A DNA stretch of 64,000 nt from Coriobacteriaceae bacterium (lineage in GTDB: Bacteria; Actinomycetota; Coriobacteriia; Coriobacteriales; UMGS124). Positions within the stretch are counted from its first letter, which is position 1. Each line of letters begins with the position of its first letter. Positions 54,303 through 62,917 of the stretch are shown here, piece after piece. The DNA lies in assembly GCA_019421015.1 (NCBI GenBank), contig JAHZGC010000009.1, positions 75,436 to 139,435 of the forward strand, read 5' to 3'. Made by a program: the position numbers and the translations under genes. The notes beneath the pieces are model-generated. The model had not been told where the DNA came from. It did no database searches and was given only the letters and a program-made list of their open reading frames with translations.

Positions 54303-55499
54303 ATGGCCAGCTACACCCTCATGAACGAGACCACGCCGGTGCTCGACTTTGCCTACGACCTCGAGGCCCACGCCGTCACCAAGGTCGGCGACGTCCACAA
54401 CGCCGCGGCCGCCCCGCTGGGGCTGTTCGATGAGCACGGCCAAGTCACCCGCAAGGACATCGACTACTGGTGGCGTCACCGAGCCATTCCCTCGTCGCGC
54501 GAGCAGATCGATCGCCTGCTCCAGAACCTCGACCTCGACACCACCCTTGAGCTGGCCGAACGCACCTTTGGCCTGTCGCTCTCGGACCGCTACTGGATCA
54601 ACGACCGCGACCATCCCCAGCGCTGGGAAGACATCAACTTCTTCGACAACGACTTCTCGGACGACCTGGGCATCCTCACCCTGGGCCAGGACAGCGGCTC
54701 GGGCGGCTCACCGGTGCCCGACTATCGCAGCACCAACCTCACCTCGCCCAACGCCACCGTCGACGGCGACCTGCGCAAGAAGTGGAAGCTCGTCGGCAGC
54801 ACGCGCGTGCTGGTGAAGGCCGGCGTGGGCTTTGCGAACCAAGAGCCCTACAACGAGGTCGTGGCCACCGGGCTGCACCGACGTCTGCTGCAGCCCGGCG
54901 ACTACACGCCCTACCGGCTCTTCGAGGAGAACCGCCGCGTCTACAGCGCCTGCGACAACATGCTCGGCCCCCACGAGGAGCTCATCAGCGCCTACGACCT
55001 CATCCGCCGCCGCAAGCAGCGCAACACCGAGAGCGACCTGGCGTTCTACGTGCGCCGCTGCGAGGAGCTGGGCATCCCCAACATGATGGAACACCTGGCC
55101 AAGATGTTCGCCTGCGACTTCGTGATCGCCAACCGCGACCGCCATTGGCGCAACTTCGGCGTCATCCGCAACGCCCAGACGCTCCAAGGCGTGCGGCCGG
55201 CACCCATCTTCGACACGGGCTCGTGCCTGTGGAGCGACCAGACCACCCTCGAGCTGCCCGTGGACTTCTGCTACACCGCCAAGCCGTTCAAGCGCGAGGG
55301 CATGCGCCCCTACGAGCAGCTCAAGCTCTTCGCAGCCCACCTGGACTGGCTCGACCCCGCCGCCCTCGACGGCTTCGACGACGAGGTGGCGGCCGTCCTA
55401 GGAAGCAACCCCAACATGGGGCCCGCGCGCCTCGACGCCATCGTCGCCCAGGTCCGGCGCAACATGGGGGCGCTGCACACCGTCGCGCGACTGGGGTAG
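54303..55499 (+). CDS. HipA-like protein kinase-fold protein
   Basis: About 398 residues from ATG 54303 (a GTG two codons earlier is possible). The N-terminal third (MASYTLMNETTPVLDFAYDL ... RYWINDRDHPQRWEDINFF) is family-specific. The kinase part has ATP-site Lys in TRVLVKAGVGFANQEPYNEV, catalytic loop FVIANRDRHWRNFGVIRN, and metal-binding Asp in PIFDTGSCLWSD. The overall pattern matches HipA-like serine kinases often annotated in Firmicutes and Actinobacteria without a clear HipB partner. No HipB-type HTH gene is adjacent here. It might be a toxin or a stand-alone regulatory kinase. A degraded copy of its 3' end lies at 52431-52549. Confidence 0.82.
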   Translation: MASYTLMNETTPVLDFAYDLEAHAVTKVGDVHNAAAAPLGLFDEHGQVTRKDIDYWWRHRAIPSSREQIDRLLQNLDLDTTLELAERTFGLSLSDRYWINDRDHPQRWEDINFFDNDFSDDLGILTLGQDSGSGGSPVPDYRSTNLTSPNATVDGDLRKKWKLVGSTRVLVKAGVGFANQEPYNEVVATGLHRRLLQPGDYTPYRLFEENRRVYSACDNMLGPHEELISAYDLIRRRKQRNTESDLAFYVRRCEELGIPNMMEHLAKMFACDFVIANRDRHWRNFGVIRNAQTLQGVRPAPIFDTGSCLWSDQTTLELPVDFCYTAKPFKREGMRPYEQLKLFAAHLDWLDPAALDGFDDEVAAVLGSNPNMGPARLDAIVAQVRRNMGALHTVARLG

Positions 55500-55630
55500 G
55501 GCTGGCGGAGAAGGTCTCGGAATCGCAAGGCGCCCCGGCAGTTCAAAACGGCCTGCCGGGGCGCCGTTTTTGGCGGAACCCTAGCATACAGCAGGGCCGC
55601 CGAACCCGCCATGACCCGAGGGCCGAGATA

Positions 55631-55813
55631 CTTCCGCGGAATCGGGGTTCGGGATAGGCGCTCCGGGGCCGAAGGGACCCCTTTACCCTCAAGGTCTTCT
55701 CCACTACGAAGGGGCGTCTGATAAAAGCACAGGTCAGGAGGACGTTGGCAGCAGGGTTTCCTAACTCGCAGGCAAACACGAGACACGGGACCTCTTGCGA
55801 GCCTATCCAGAAC
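55631..55813. repeat. MITE-like repeat, copy C, split by IS3 element
   Basis: The left end CTTCCGCGGAATCGGGGTTC then GGGATAGGCGCT (55631-55662) and the interior GGGCGTCTGATAAAAGCACA (about 55713) match copy B. The right end GCCTATCCAGAAC (55801-55813) breaks off at the IS3 border and resumes after it as CCCGATTCTGCGG (57359-57371). Removing the IS and one GAAC restores the consensus exactly. Confidence 0.75.
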
Positions 55814-57354
55814 GAGGGTGCGGCAGGAAGTTGGACGCAGGGGCATGCCCCCTGCGTCCGCGGCGCCGCCCGCCGGGGCGGCGGAGGGGGGTTGCGGCCG
55901 TGTCGTACTCGGAGGAGGAGAAGGCCTTCCACCTGCAGAGGATGTGGGCCGAGGGGCTGACCTGCGGGGGCGCCTGGAGGCTCTACGGGGGGCCGAACAG
56001 GGAGACGCTCAGGAAGTGGGAGAGGGCCTGGGAGCGCGGGGAGATCGAGTGCGAGAGGCCCCGGGTGCCCGGGGCCTGCGCCCACGAGAAGCACGCGAAG
56101 TACCCGGAGGAGACGAGGAGGGAGGCCCTCAGGCTCCTCGCCCAGGGCAAGCCGACCCGCGACATAGCGAGGATGCTGGGGCTGCGCGACGGGGGCGTGG
56201 TGTCGGCCTGGGCGCGGTCCGAGCGCCGTGCTAAGATGCCTCCCCCGGGCGCGAAGGGCGCGCCCCAGCGGGGCGGAGGGCGCTTGACCGACGACGAGAG
56301 GGCGGAGCTGGAGTCTCTGCGGGCGAGGCTCGCGGAGGCCGAGGGGCAGAACGAGGTCCTCAGGGAGCTGATGCGCGACCCAAAAGCAGGAGACCCGGCG
56401 AGCCTCTCGCCGAGGCTGAAGTGCGAGTACGGGGAGAGATTGCGCGCGGAGAGAGGGTGGCCCCTGCGCCGTATACTGACTTTCTTCTGTATCTCGAGGA
56501 GCACCCACTGCTGGCACAGGGCGAGGCTGCTGGCGGGGGCGGCCCCGGCCGCCCCCGATGAGCCGGACGCCCTGGTCAGGGAGGCGTTCGAGGCCTCCGG
56601 GGGGACCTACGGCTACCGCCGGGTGGCCGCCGCCGCGGCCTTGCCGCAGCGGCGGGTGCGCGAGTCGATGAGGAGGCAGGGCCTGGCCGCCCGCGACTCC
56701 AGGCGCCGCAGGCGCCGGGGCTCCTACGCCGGCGAGGTCTCGCCGGCCCCGGCCCCCAACCTGCTGCTGGGCGAGAGGGGCCACGACTTCTCCGCGCAGG
56801 CGCCCAACGAGAGGTGGGCCGCCGACATAACGCAGATGGGGTTCGCCGGTGGCAAGCTCTGGTGGTCGGTGGTGGTGGACCTGTTCGACGGCCGCCTGGT
56901 GGCCGCGCGCTGGTCGCTCTCCCCAGACGCCGAGCTCGCCAACGCGACGCTGCGCGACGCGCTGGCGAGCCTGCCCGAGGGCTCCGCGGGCCCTCTGGTC
57001 CACTCGGACCGCGGGTGCCACTACCAGTGGCCCGGCTGGATCTCGATCTGCGACGCGGCCGGCGTCGCCCGCTCGATGTCCAGGAAGGCCCACTCCCCGG
57101 ACAACGCGGCCTGCGAGGCCTTCTTCGGCGGGGCCAAGGTGGAGGTGTACCACGGCCGCGAGTGGCGCTCCGCCGAGGAGCTGGGGGCGGCCCTGGACGC
57201 CTACGGCGCCTGGTACAACTCCGAGCGCCTCAAGTCGTGGCCCGAGGAGGGGCGGCGCGGCCGCCCCTCCTACGAGACGATTGACGGGCGCAGGAGGAGG
57301 CTGGGCCTGGCGGTGTGACCGTGGTAGAGTGTCCAAGAAAGCTGCCGCACCCCC
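55814..57354 (+). mobile_element. IS3-family insertion sequence, complete
   Basis: A 1,541-bp element. Left end GAGGGTGCGGCAG and right end (reverse complement) GGGGGTGCGGCAG form terminal inverted repeats with one mismatch; TTGGAC is shared a few bases further in. GAAC at 55810-55813 and at 57355-57358 is the 4-bp target duplication. A palindrome (GGACGCAGGGG, 55833-55843, with CCCCTGCGTCC, 55849-55859) sits just inside the left end. One transposase gene fills the element. It inserted into a MITE-like repeat (copy C). Confidence 0.9.
55900..57318 (+). CDS. IS3-family transposase, single open frame
   Basis: A 472-residue transposase from GTG 55900 (VSYSEEEKAFHLQRMW), with GGAGGGGGG eight bases upstream. 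Two N-terminal HTH segments (residues 5-50 and 70-105: EALRLLAQGKPTRDIARMLG), a leucine-rich coiled coil (ELESLRARLAEAEGQNEVLR), an HTH_21-type region (GGTYGYRRVAAAAALPQRRV) and an rve catalytic core. The DDE residues are in AADITQMG, VHSDRGCHYQ and CEAFFGGAKVEVYH. Unlike many IS3 elements it needs no programmed frameshift. It appears intact and potentially active. Confidence 0.92.
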   Translation: MSYSEEEKAFHLQRMWAEGLTCGGAWRLYGGPNRETLRKWERAWERGEIECERPRVPGACAHEKHAKYPEETRREALRLLAQGKPTRDIARMLGLRDGGVVSAWARSERRAKMPPPGAKGAPQRGGGRLTDDERAELESLRARLAEAEGQNEVLRELMRDPKAGDPASLSPRLKCEYGERLRAERGWPLRRILTFFCISRSTHCWHRARLLAGAAPAAPDEPDALVREAFEASGGTYGYRRVAAAAALPQRRVRESMRRQGLAARDSRRRRRRGSYAGEVSPAPAPNLLLGERGHDFSAQAPNERWAADITQMGFAGGKLWWSVVVDLFDGRLVAARWSLSPDAELANATLRDALASLPEGSAGPLVHSDRGCHYQWPGWISICDAAGVARSMSRKAHSPDNAACEAFFGGAKVEVYHGREWRSAEELGAALDAYGAWYNSERLKSWPEEGRRGRPSYETIDGRRRRLGLAV

Positions 57355-57358
57355 GAAC

Positions 57359-57752
57359 CCCGATTCTGCGGCGGTATCTCCCAATTCGGAGAGCATCGTG
57401 AATGAGGTGCCACCGTTCGCGGCCTCTCTCCCCCATATCCCCTTGACAACCATTTCTACCTGCGTGTTTTCCAATCACACCAAAGGTGTGCCAGGGGTGT
57501 CTCCCCTAAATCGCATCGTTCGTGCAGCTGTGCGGCGGCGGCTGGGAGCGCATAGTTCGAGTCAGCCAAGCGCACCGGGCAGATGCGCACCGAGGCCTCG
57601 CGGCGTCACGCCGCCGGCGCATCCGTCCTGCGATTGACATTCAGTCAACAGCACTCGAAAGCACCACCAGCACTCGCACGGCCGCTCCACCCGCACTGCC
57701 CGCACGCCAGCACCCGCCATCGCACGCCACATCATGTAAAGGAGACACGCCC
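57359..57752. promoter_or_regulatory. Upstream region of the FMN/FAD reductase with TTGAC-N5-GTCAA
   Basis: About 390 bp without a gene. It begins with the displaced right end of MITE copy C (57359-57371). TTGAC-ATTCA-GTCAA at 57634-57648, 105 bp upstream of the reductase ATG, is a perfect inverted repeat and a plausible operator. TTGACA at 57443 resembles a -35 box, but no good -10 follows. No regulator gene is adjacent; the IS3 element may have displaced it. Confidence 0.4.
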
Positions 57753-59609
57753 ATGTTCGCCACCGCCACCGCTAGCACCCAGACCGCCAACGCCACCTTC
57801 GCCCCCACCCGTCGCACCTTTGTTGCCGGCGCCGCCGCCCTGGCCGCCACCGCTGCCTTTGCCGGCGCCGTCTCGCCCCACACGGCCCAGGCCGCCGAGA
57901 GCGCCGGCACTCCCGCCGACGGCGTCTTCACCGCCGTTGCCAACGGCCGCAACGGCGAGGTGACCGTGGAGGCCACCTTCAAGGACGGACGCCTTGCGGG
58001 CATCACCAGCCAGCACTCCGAGTCGCGCAACATCGGCGACGCCGCCATCCAGATTCTCACCCAGCGCGCCCTGGCCTCGCAGTCCCTTAACCTCGACACC
58101 GTGACCGGCGCCACCCTGACCTCCTTCGCCTTCCTCATGGCCCTCGAGGACTGCTACGACCAGGCCGGCGCCGACGTCAAGGCCCTCCAGAACGCCGAAA
58201 CCGGCCTCGAGCCCGCCCCCGCCATCGACGACGAGGCCGACGTGGTGGTCATCGGCACCGGCGGCGCGGGCATGGCTGCCGCGGTGACCGCCCTCGAGAA
58301 CGGCTGCAGCGTCATTATGCTCGAGAAGATGGACATCTACGGCGGCAACACCAACGCCGGCGAGGGCACCCTCAACGCCCCCGACCCCGCCCGCCAGGAC
58401 CCCATGGGCATCGAGGACTCCGTAGAGCACTTCTTCACCGACACCTTCGAGGGCGGCGACGAGCTGGGCGACCCCGAGCTCGTGCAGGTCCTGGCCCAGA
58501 ACGCCCTCGACGCCGTGCACTGGATGGAGACCCACGGCCTGGTCTACAACGACGAGGTGTTCACGGCCATCGGCGGCAAGTGGCAGCGCGGCCACTCGGT
58601 CAAGTGCCAGAAGATGGGCGAGCAGGGCGGCTCGTACTACGTGAGCTGCCTCATGGCCTGCGCCGAGCGTCTGGGCGCCACCGTGTACTGCGACGCCAAG
58701 GCTGAGGAACTCATGCTCGACGACAACGGCCAGGTCTGCGGCGTGCGCGGCACCCGTCCCTCGTCGGGCGAGCCCGTGGAGGTGCGCGCCAAGTCGGTGG
58801 TCATGGCCACCGGCGGTTACGCCCGCAACCCCCAGCTCGCCATGGAGTACGACAAGCGCGTGACCGAGACAATGCCCTCCTCCAACGTCTGCAGCTCCAC
58901 CGGCGACGGCCTGCCCATGGTGCTGGCCGTGGGCGCGGGCCTCAAGAACATGGAGCTCGTGCAGATCCACCCGCTCGGCGACCCCCAGAACGGCGGCGTG
59001 GCCACCTTCGTGGGCAACTGGTTGGGCGTCGAGGACTACCTGTTCGTGAACGACGAGGCCGAGCGCTTCACCGCCGAGGACGGCCGCCGCGACGAGATCG
59101 CCAACGCCATCCTGGAGCAGACCAACGACGAGATGTGGCTCTGCGTCGACTCCACCGACATCGACGCCGAGCGTCTGGACCAGATCGCCGACCTCGTGGC
59201 CAAGGGCCACAGCTACCAGGCCGACACCCTCGAGGAGCTGGCCGAGCAGATCGGCATCGACCCCGCAACCTTCGCCGAGACCGTCGCCAACTACAACGAG
59301 TGCATCGCCGCAGGTAGCGACTCCATGGTCGAGCCCGGCAAGCAGCTCCTGGGCGACACGTTCGAGGACGGCCCCTTCTACGCCTCCAAGCGCATCCCCA
59401 CGATCCACTACACCATGGGCGGCATGGCAATTAACACCGACGCCCAGGTGACCACCGAGGCCGGCGAGCCCATCGCCAACCTCTTTGGCTGCGGCGAGTG
59501 CACCGGCGGCGTGCAGGGCGGCAACCGCCTGGGCGGCAACTCCTACACCGACCTGATCGTCTTCGGCCGCATCGCCGGCGCCAGCGCCGCCGCCAACGCC
59601 AAGGCGTAA
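57753..59609 (+). CDS. Tat-exported FMN/FAD reductase with canonical fumarate/urocanate-reductase active site
   Basis: A 618-residue flavoprotein; AAAGGAG is eight bases before ATG 57753. The Tat signal is PTRRTFVAGAAALAATAAFA. Residues 45-125 are FMN_bind with DTVTGATLTS, the DxxTGAT covalent FMN site. The FAD motif ADVVVIGTGGAGMAAAVTA starts near residue 160. All four positions of the soluble fumarate-reductase site can be matched: His in VQIHPLGD, Arg in NDEAERFTAED, His in TIHYTMGGMAIN and Arg in GGNRLGGNSYTDLIVFGRI. Domain order FMN-FAD is that of urocanate reductase UrdA and methacrylate/cinnamate reductases. It probably reduces an alpha,beta-unsaturated acid outside the membrane; which acid is not determined. 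No heme domain or regulator is adjacent. Confidence 0.93.
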   Translation: MFATATASTQTANATFAPTRRTFVAGAAALAATAAFAGAVSPHTAQAAESAGTPADGVFTAVANGRNGEVTVEATFKDGRLAGITSQHSESRNIGDAAIQILTQRALASQSLNLDTVTGATLTSFAFLMALEDCYDQAGADVKALQNAETGLEPAPAIDDEADVVVIGTGGAGMAAAVTALENGCSVIMLEKMDIYGGNTNAGEGTLNAPDPARQDPMGIEDSVEHFFTDTFEGGDELGDPELVQVLAQNALDAVHWMETHGLVYNDEVFTAIGGKWQRGHSVKCQKMGEQGGSYYVSCLMACAERLGATVYCDAKAEELMLDDNGQVCGVRGTRPSSGEPVEVRAKSVVMATGGYARNPQLAMEYDKRVTETMPSSNVCSSTGDGLPMVLAVGAGLKNMELVQIHPLGDPQNGGVATFVGNWLGVEDYLFVNDEAERFTAEDGRRDEIANAILEQTNDEMWLCVDSTDIDAERLDQIADLVAKGHSYQADTLEELAEQIGIDPATFAETVANYNECIAAGSDSMVEPGKQLLGDTFEDGPFYASKRIPTIHYTMGGMAINTDAQVTTEAGEPIANLFGCGECTGGVQGGNRLGGNSYTDLIVFGRIAGASAAANAKA

Positions 59610-59697
59610 GGAAGGGCAGCCAGCGGGGGCACGACAACACGACCGTGGCGCCGACCCGCTCGGTAGCGCCCACAGTCCGCGGACCCCGTACGACCTT

Positions 59698-59758
59698 CGT
59701 AGCAAAGAAGCCCTCGGAGCCAGGCCATCCAGCCGGCACCGGAGGCTTCTTTGCTACG
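59698..59758 (+). terminator. Perfect 15-bp hairpin after the FMN/FAD reductase
   Basis: CGTAGCAAAGAAGCC (59698-59712) pairs perfectly with GGCTTCTTTGCTACG (59744-59758), 90 bp after the stop at 59609. A partial T-rich stretch is within the right arm. It probably terminates the reductase transcript and is a variant of the recurring AGAAGCC hairpin. Confidence 0.6.
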
Positions 59759-59803
59759 TCGGTCTACACAGACGACCGCATAACCGTATCCGCACACGGC
59801 ACC

Positions 59804-60156
59804 CTACTTCTGGATCTCCGCCGCGCGGGCCTCCAGATACTCCGCGGCAGTCATGACCGAGGTGTGGGTGGGAGAAGCGAACTCCATCATAGACACAACC
59901 ATATCTTCGTACTCTTGGGAAGAACCCGAGCAGGCGTCGGTGAGGTAGACCACGGGGGCGCCGGTATCGATGGCATCCACCGCCGTAGCCAGCACGCAGC
60001 ACTCGCTCATAACGCCCGCGATGACAATGCGGGCCGTCCGCGTCATGAGCGCCTTGAAGTCGGGGTTGCCGAACGACGAGTAGGTGGACTCGAATACATG
60101 GGTAGCGCTCGGTATAGGGCAGCAGCTGGTCGATGTAGGCGTTCAGCCATGCGTCG
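59804..60156 (-). pseudogene. Cysteine hydrolase (isochorismatase/nicotinamidase-like) remnant
   Basis: The frame to 59804 reads HVFESTYSSFGNPDFKALMT, then RIVIAGVMSECCVLATAVDA and VVYLTDACSGSS, matching the C-terminal half of isochorismatase-like hydrolases with the catalytic Cys in CCVLATA. Upstream, AWLNAYIDQLLPYTERY is in a different frame (break near 60102). The N-terminal Asp-containing part is missing, so the gene is dead. Confidence 0.7.
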
Positions 60157-60351
60157 GCGCGCCCCAGAACGCAGGACCGCTGCTCAAAGGACGTGCACCA
60201 TCATACGAGCGGTGGTTTGCCGGGCAGATTCGAGGGGTTTTCGGGCACGTAAGAACCGCAGTGCCGCCCGGTTAGGACTCAAAGGCAACCCCGTTGCCAC
60301 ACAGGGTCAGCAGGGTTTCGCGGTATCCGGCACCGCAGCAGAGAAGTCCTT

Positions 60352-60422
60352 GGTACCGAAAATCTTCGGGTGAAACAGCGGAATTTCTTCGGGTGAAAGT
60401 GCCGAAAACCTTCGGGTAACCG
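60352..60422. repeat. Three imperfect ~24-bp tandem repeats with CTTCGGGT
   Basis: GGTACCGAAAATCTTCGGGT then GAAAC, CAGCGGAATTTCTTCGGGTG then AAAG, and TGCCGAAAACCTTCGGGTAA lie head to tail just after the stop of the response regulator (60435, minus strand). Each unit can form a small CCGAA/TTCGG hairpin. Function unknown; the rest of the 60157-60434 gap shows nothing else. Confidence 0.5.
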
Positions 60423-60434
60423 TACCTCCCACCC

Positions 60435-61136
60435 CTACTCTCCCTCGCGCAGGCAGTATCCCACCCCCCACACCGTCTGCAGATAGGCTGGGCGCGAGGG
60501 GTCACGCTCAATCTTCTCGCGGATATGGCGCACGTACACGGCAACGCTCGTGGGCTCGCCCATGTAGGCGGAACCCCACAGCTCCTCGACGAGCTCGCGC
60601 TGGCTCACGACCTCCCCAGCGCGCTCGGCCAGATAGGCCAGGATCTGGAACTCCTTGGGAGTCAGGGCGAGCTTCTCGCCGGCCCGCTCCACCTCGTGGC
60701 GCCTAAAGTTGACCACGAGATCCCCCACCGCAACAGCCCCCGCCTCGACCGCGGACGGCGCGGAGCCCGCAGCCCCCGCCCGCCTCAGCAGGGCCGCCAC
60801 CCGCAGCAGCAGCTCCTCAGCGTCAAAGGGCTTGACCATGTAGTCGTCGCCACCCGAGCGCAAGCCGGTCTTCTTGTCCTCCACCTCGCCTTTGGCCGAG
60901 AGGAACAGCACCGGCAGCCCGGGTGCCTGCGCCCGAATGCGCTCGCAGACCTCGAACCCGTTGAGCCCCGGGGTCATCACGTCAAGGATGGCCAGGTCGG
61001 GACGCTCGGTGGCAAAGAGGCCCAGCCCCTGGACGCCATCCTCGGCCCCCACGTACTCGTAGCCCTGCGAGGTCAGGATGATCCGCATGGCCGCACGCAT
61101 GCTCGCATCGTCGTCAACAAAGAGAATCTTCGCCAT
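60435..61136 (-). CDS. OmpR-family response regulator
   Basis: A 233-residue regulator starting at ATG 61136 with GAGGGA upstream. Receiver pocket FVDDDASMRAAMR, phospho-acceptor Asp in LAILDVMTPGLNGF near residue 52, Lys in MVKPFDAEELLLR. The winged helix is LALTPKEFQILAYLAERAGE with TSVAVYVRHIREKIERDP. The start overlaps the kinase gene by 23 bp. It is a paralogue of the regulator at 12039-12740, also of 233 residues. No obvious target gene is adjacent except the dead hydrolase. Confidence 0.92.
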   Translation of the reverse strand: MAKILFVDDDASMRAAMRIILTSQGYEYVGAEDGVQGLGLFATERPDLAILDVMTPGLNGFEVCERIRAQAPGLPVLFLSAKGEVEDKKTGLRSGGDDYMVKPFDAEELLLRVAALLRRAGAAGSAPSAVEAGAVAVGDLVVNFRRHEVERAGEKLALTPKEFQILAYLAERAGEVVSQRELVEELWGSAYMGEPTSVAVYVRHIREKIERDPSRPAYLQTVWGVGYCLREGE

Positions 61137-62789
61137 CGGTTCCCTCTCCCTGCGGCCGCCCCACGGGCAGCGTCACCGCAAACACCGAGCCCTCGCCCGG
61201 CACGCTGCTCACCGTCACAGAACCGCCCAGCTCGTCAACCAGGTCTTTGACCAGCGAGAGACCCAGGCCGCTCCCGCCGTGCGCACGCGACAGCGACGCG
61301 TCGGGCTGCACGAACCGTTCGAATATCAGCGCAAGGTCCGCCGGTGCGATGCCAATGCCCGTGTCGCCCACCTCGAGCACCACCGTCGCGCCGTCCGCCC
61401 CGCGCAAGGCGTGCACGCGCACCCGGCCCGGGGCGTCGGTGAACTTTACCGCATTGCCCACCAGGTTGGCCAAGATCTTGTGCAGGGCGTCGGGGTCGCT
61501 TTGGATCACCGGCACGTCGGGCTCCACCAGCGACGACAGCCGCACGCCCTTGCGCTCGGCCAGCGGATGCATGACGCGCTCCACCTCGAGCACCAGGTCG
61601 ACCAGGTCGACCGAGGCATAATGCAGCTGATAGCGCCCCGCCTCGAGCTTGGCCGCGTCGATCACGTTGTTAATCATCGAGAGCAGCGAGCGCGCGTTGT
61701 CCTTGACCTCGCGGGCTATGGCGGCCGTGTCGTCGTTCGGGGCGGCCGCCAGCAGGATGTCGGCAAACGCGATGATGGCCGTCAGCGGCGTGCGCAGCTC
61801 GTGGCTCACGATGGTGAGGAAGTTGGACTTATAGGCGTTGGCCTCCTGGAGCTTCTCGTTCATCTGGCTCAGCTTCTCGTTGGCCACCTCGAGCTCGCCC
61901 GTGCGCTCGTGCACCTTGGTTTCGAGCGAACCGTAGAGCTCCCGCAGCTCAAGGGCCATCTGCGAGATGTCGTCGGCCAGGTCCTGGATCTCGCGCCGTG
62001 CCCTCAGGTCGGTCAGGTCGGCCGAGAAGTCGCCGCCGCCGATGGCGTGCGCCGTTGCATCGAGCCTGGTCAGAGGGCGCACGACCCATCGCCGCAGAGC
62101 CGCGAACACCGTAAGCCCCACCACCGTCACCAGGGCCGCCATAAGTGCCACGTCGCGTGCGATTAGGCCCTGTACCTCGCACTCGTAGGCCGTCATGGGA
62201 ATAACGATGCTGGTAAGCCCCGCCAAGTCGCCATAGACCATGCCTTCTTTGATAAATCCTACCTCATCGAGCTCCCCGGCGGGCTCCCCGTGGCAGTTCA
62301 GGCAGTTGCGCTCGGCCAGCAGCACCGAGGCGTACCGCAGCGCCGGCTCTCCCTCAAACGTCGTGAACGCGTAGTGCTCCGGCCGCCCCTCGTCGTTCCA
62401 GGCGGCAATGGCGTCGAGCTCAAACCCGTCGGACACGTCGGTGCCGCTGCGGGGGTTCTCGCGCACATAGCGAATGACGCAGTCGGTGCGCTGCATAAAC
62501 CGCTTGGCCACGTTTTTTGCCGCGATCGTGCAGTAGGCGCCTTTAAAGTCATAGCGGCCGTCGGAGTTGTAGTTGATGCGGTCCTGCTGGGCGTTGATAT
62601 AGTCCCAGATGGCACCCATCTCGGCGTTGAGCACCTGCGCCTCGGCCAGAGCCTTGCCCTGTGCCGCCGACCGATGACCCCTATGGACCAGGCCAGGTAT
62701 ATCAGCAGCACGCCACCCACGACCACGCTGATCAGCACGATGAACGCCGCCGTAAGACCCCCGCACCGACGTCGTACGGCCACTGTCAT
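61114..62789 (-). pseudogene. Sensor histidine kinase with CxxCH (DUF3365-like) sensor, frameshifted near its N-terminus
   Basis: The kinase starts at ATG 62789 with MTVAVRRRCGGLTAAFIVLI and a first membrane helix (VVVGGVLLIYLAWSIGVIG). At about 62670-62690 the homology shifts to the frame reading AAQGKALAEAQVLNAEMGAI. From there all features are intact: DRINYNSDGRYDFKG, heme motif CLNCH in RNCLNCHGEPAGE, second helix near LMAALVTVVGLTVFAAL, HAMP-like linker, coiled coil, SHELRTP H-box and GNLVGNAVKF/DTGIGI/GSGLGLSLVKD. It is a paralogue of the kinase at 12737-14482. A single-base error would explain the break, so the gene may be functional in the organism. Confidence 0.82.
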
Positions 62790-62917
62790 CACCCTCGCCC
62801 CTCCCCGCCTCCCACACCGTCGCCCCCCAGCATACGACAACGGCAACCGCCCCCTCAAAACCAATTCAGCGGAGAAACCCTCGCGTTCCTCTGAGAAGAT
62901 ATGACCGACGAGCGAGA

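Noticed and set aside
57443..57480. Sigma-70 promoter from TTGACA upstream of the FMN/FAD reductase
   Set aside because: No acceptable -10 box lies at the right distance, and the site is about 300 bp from the start codon.
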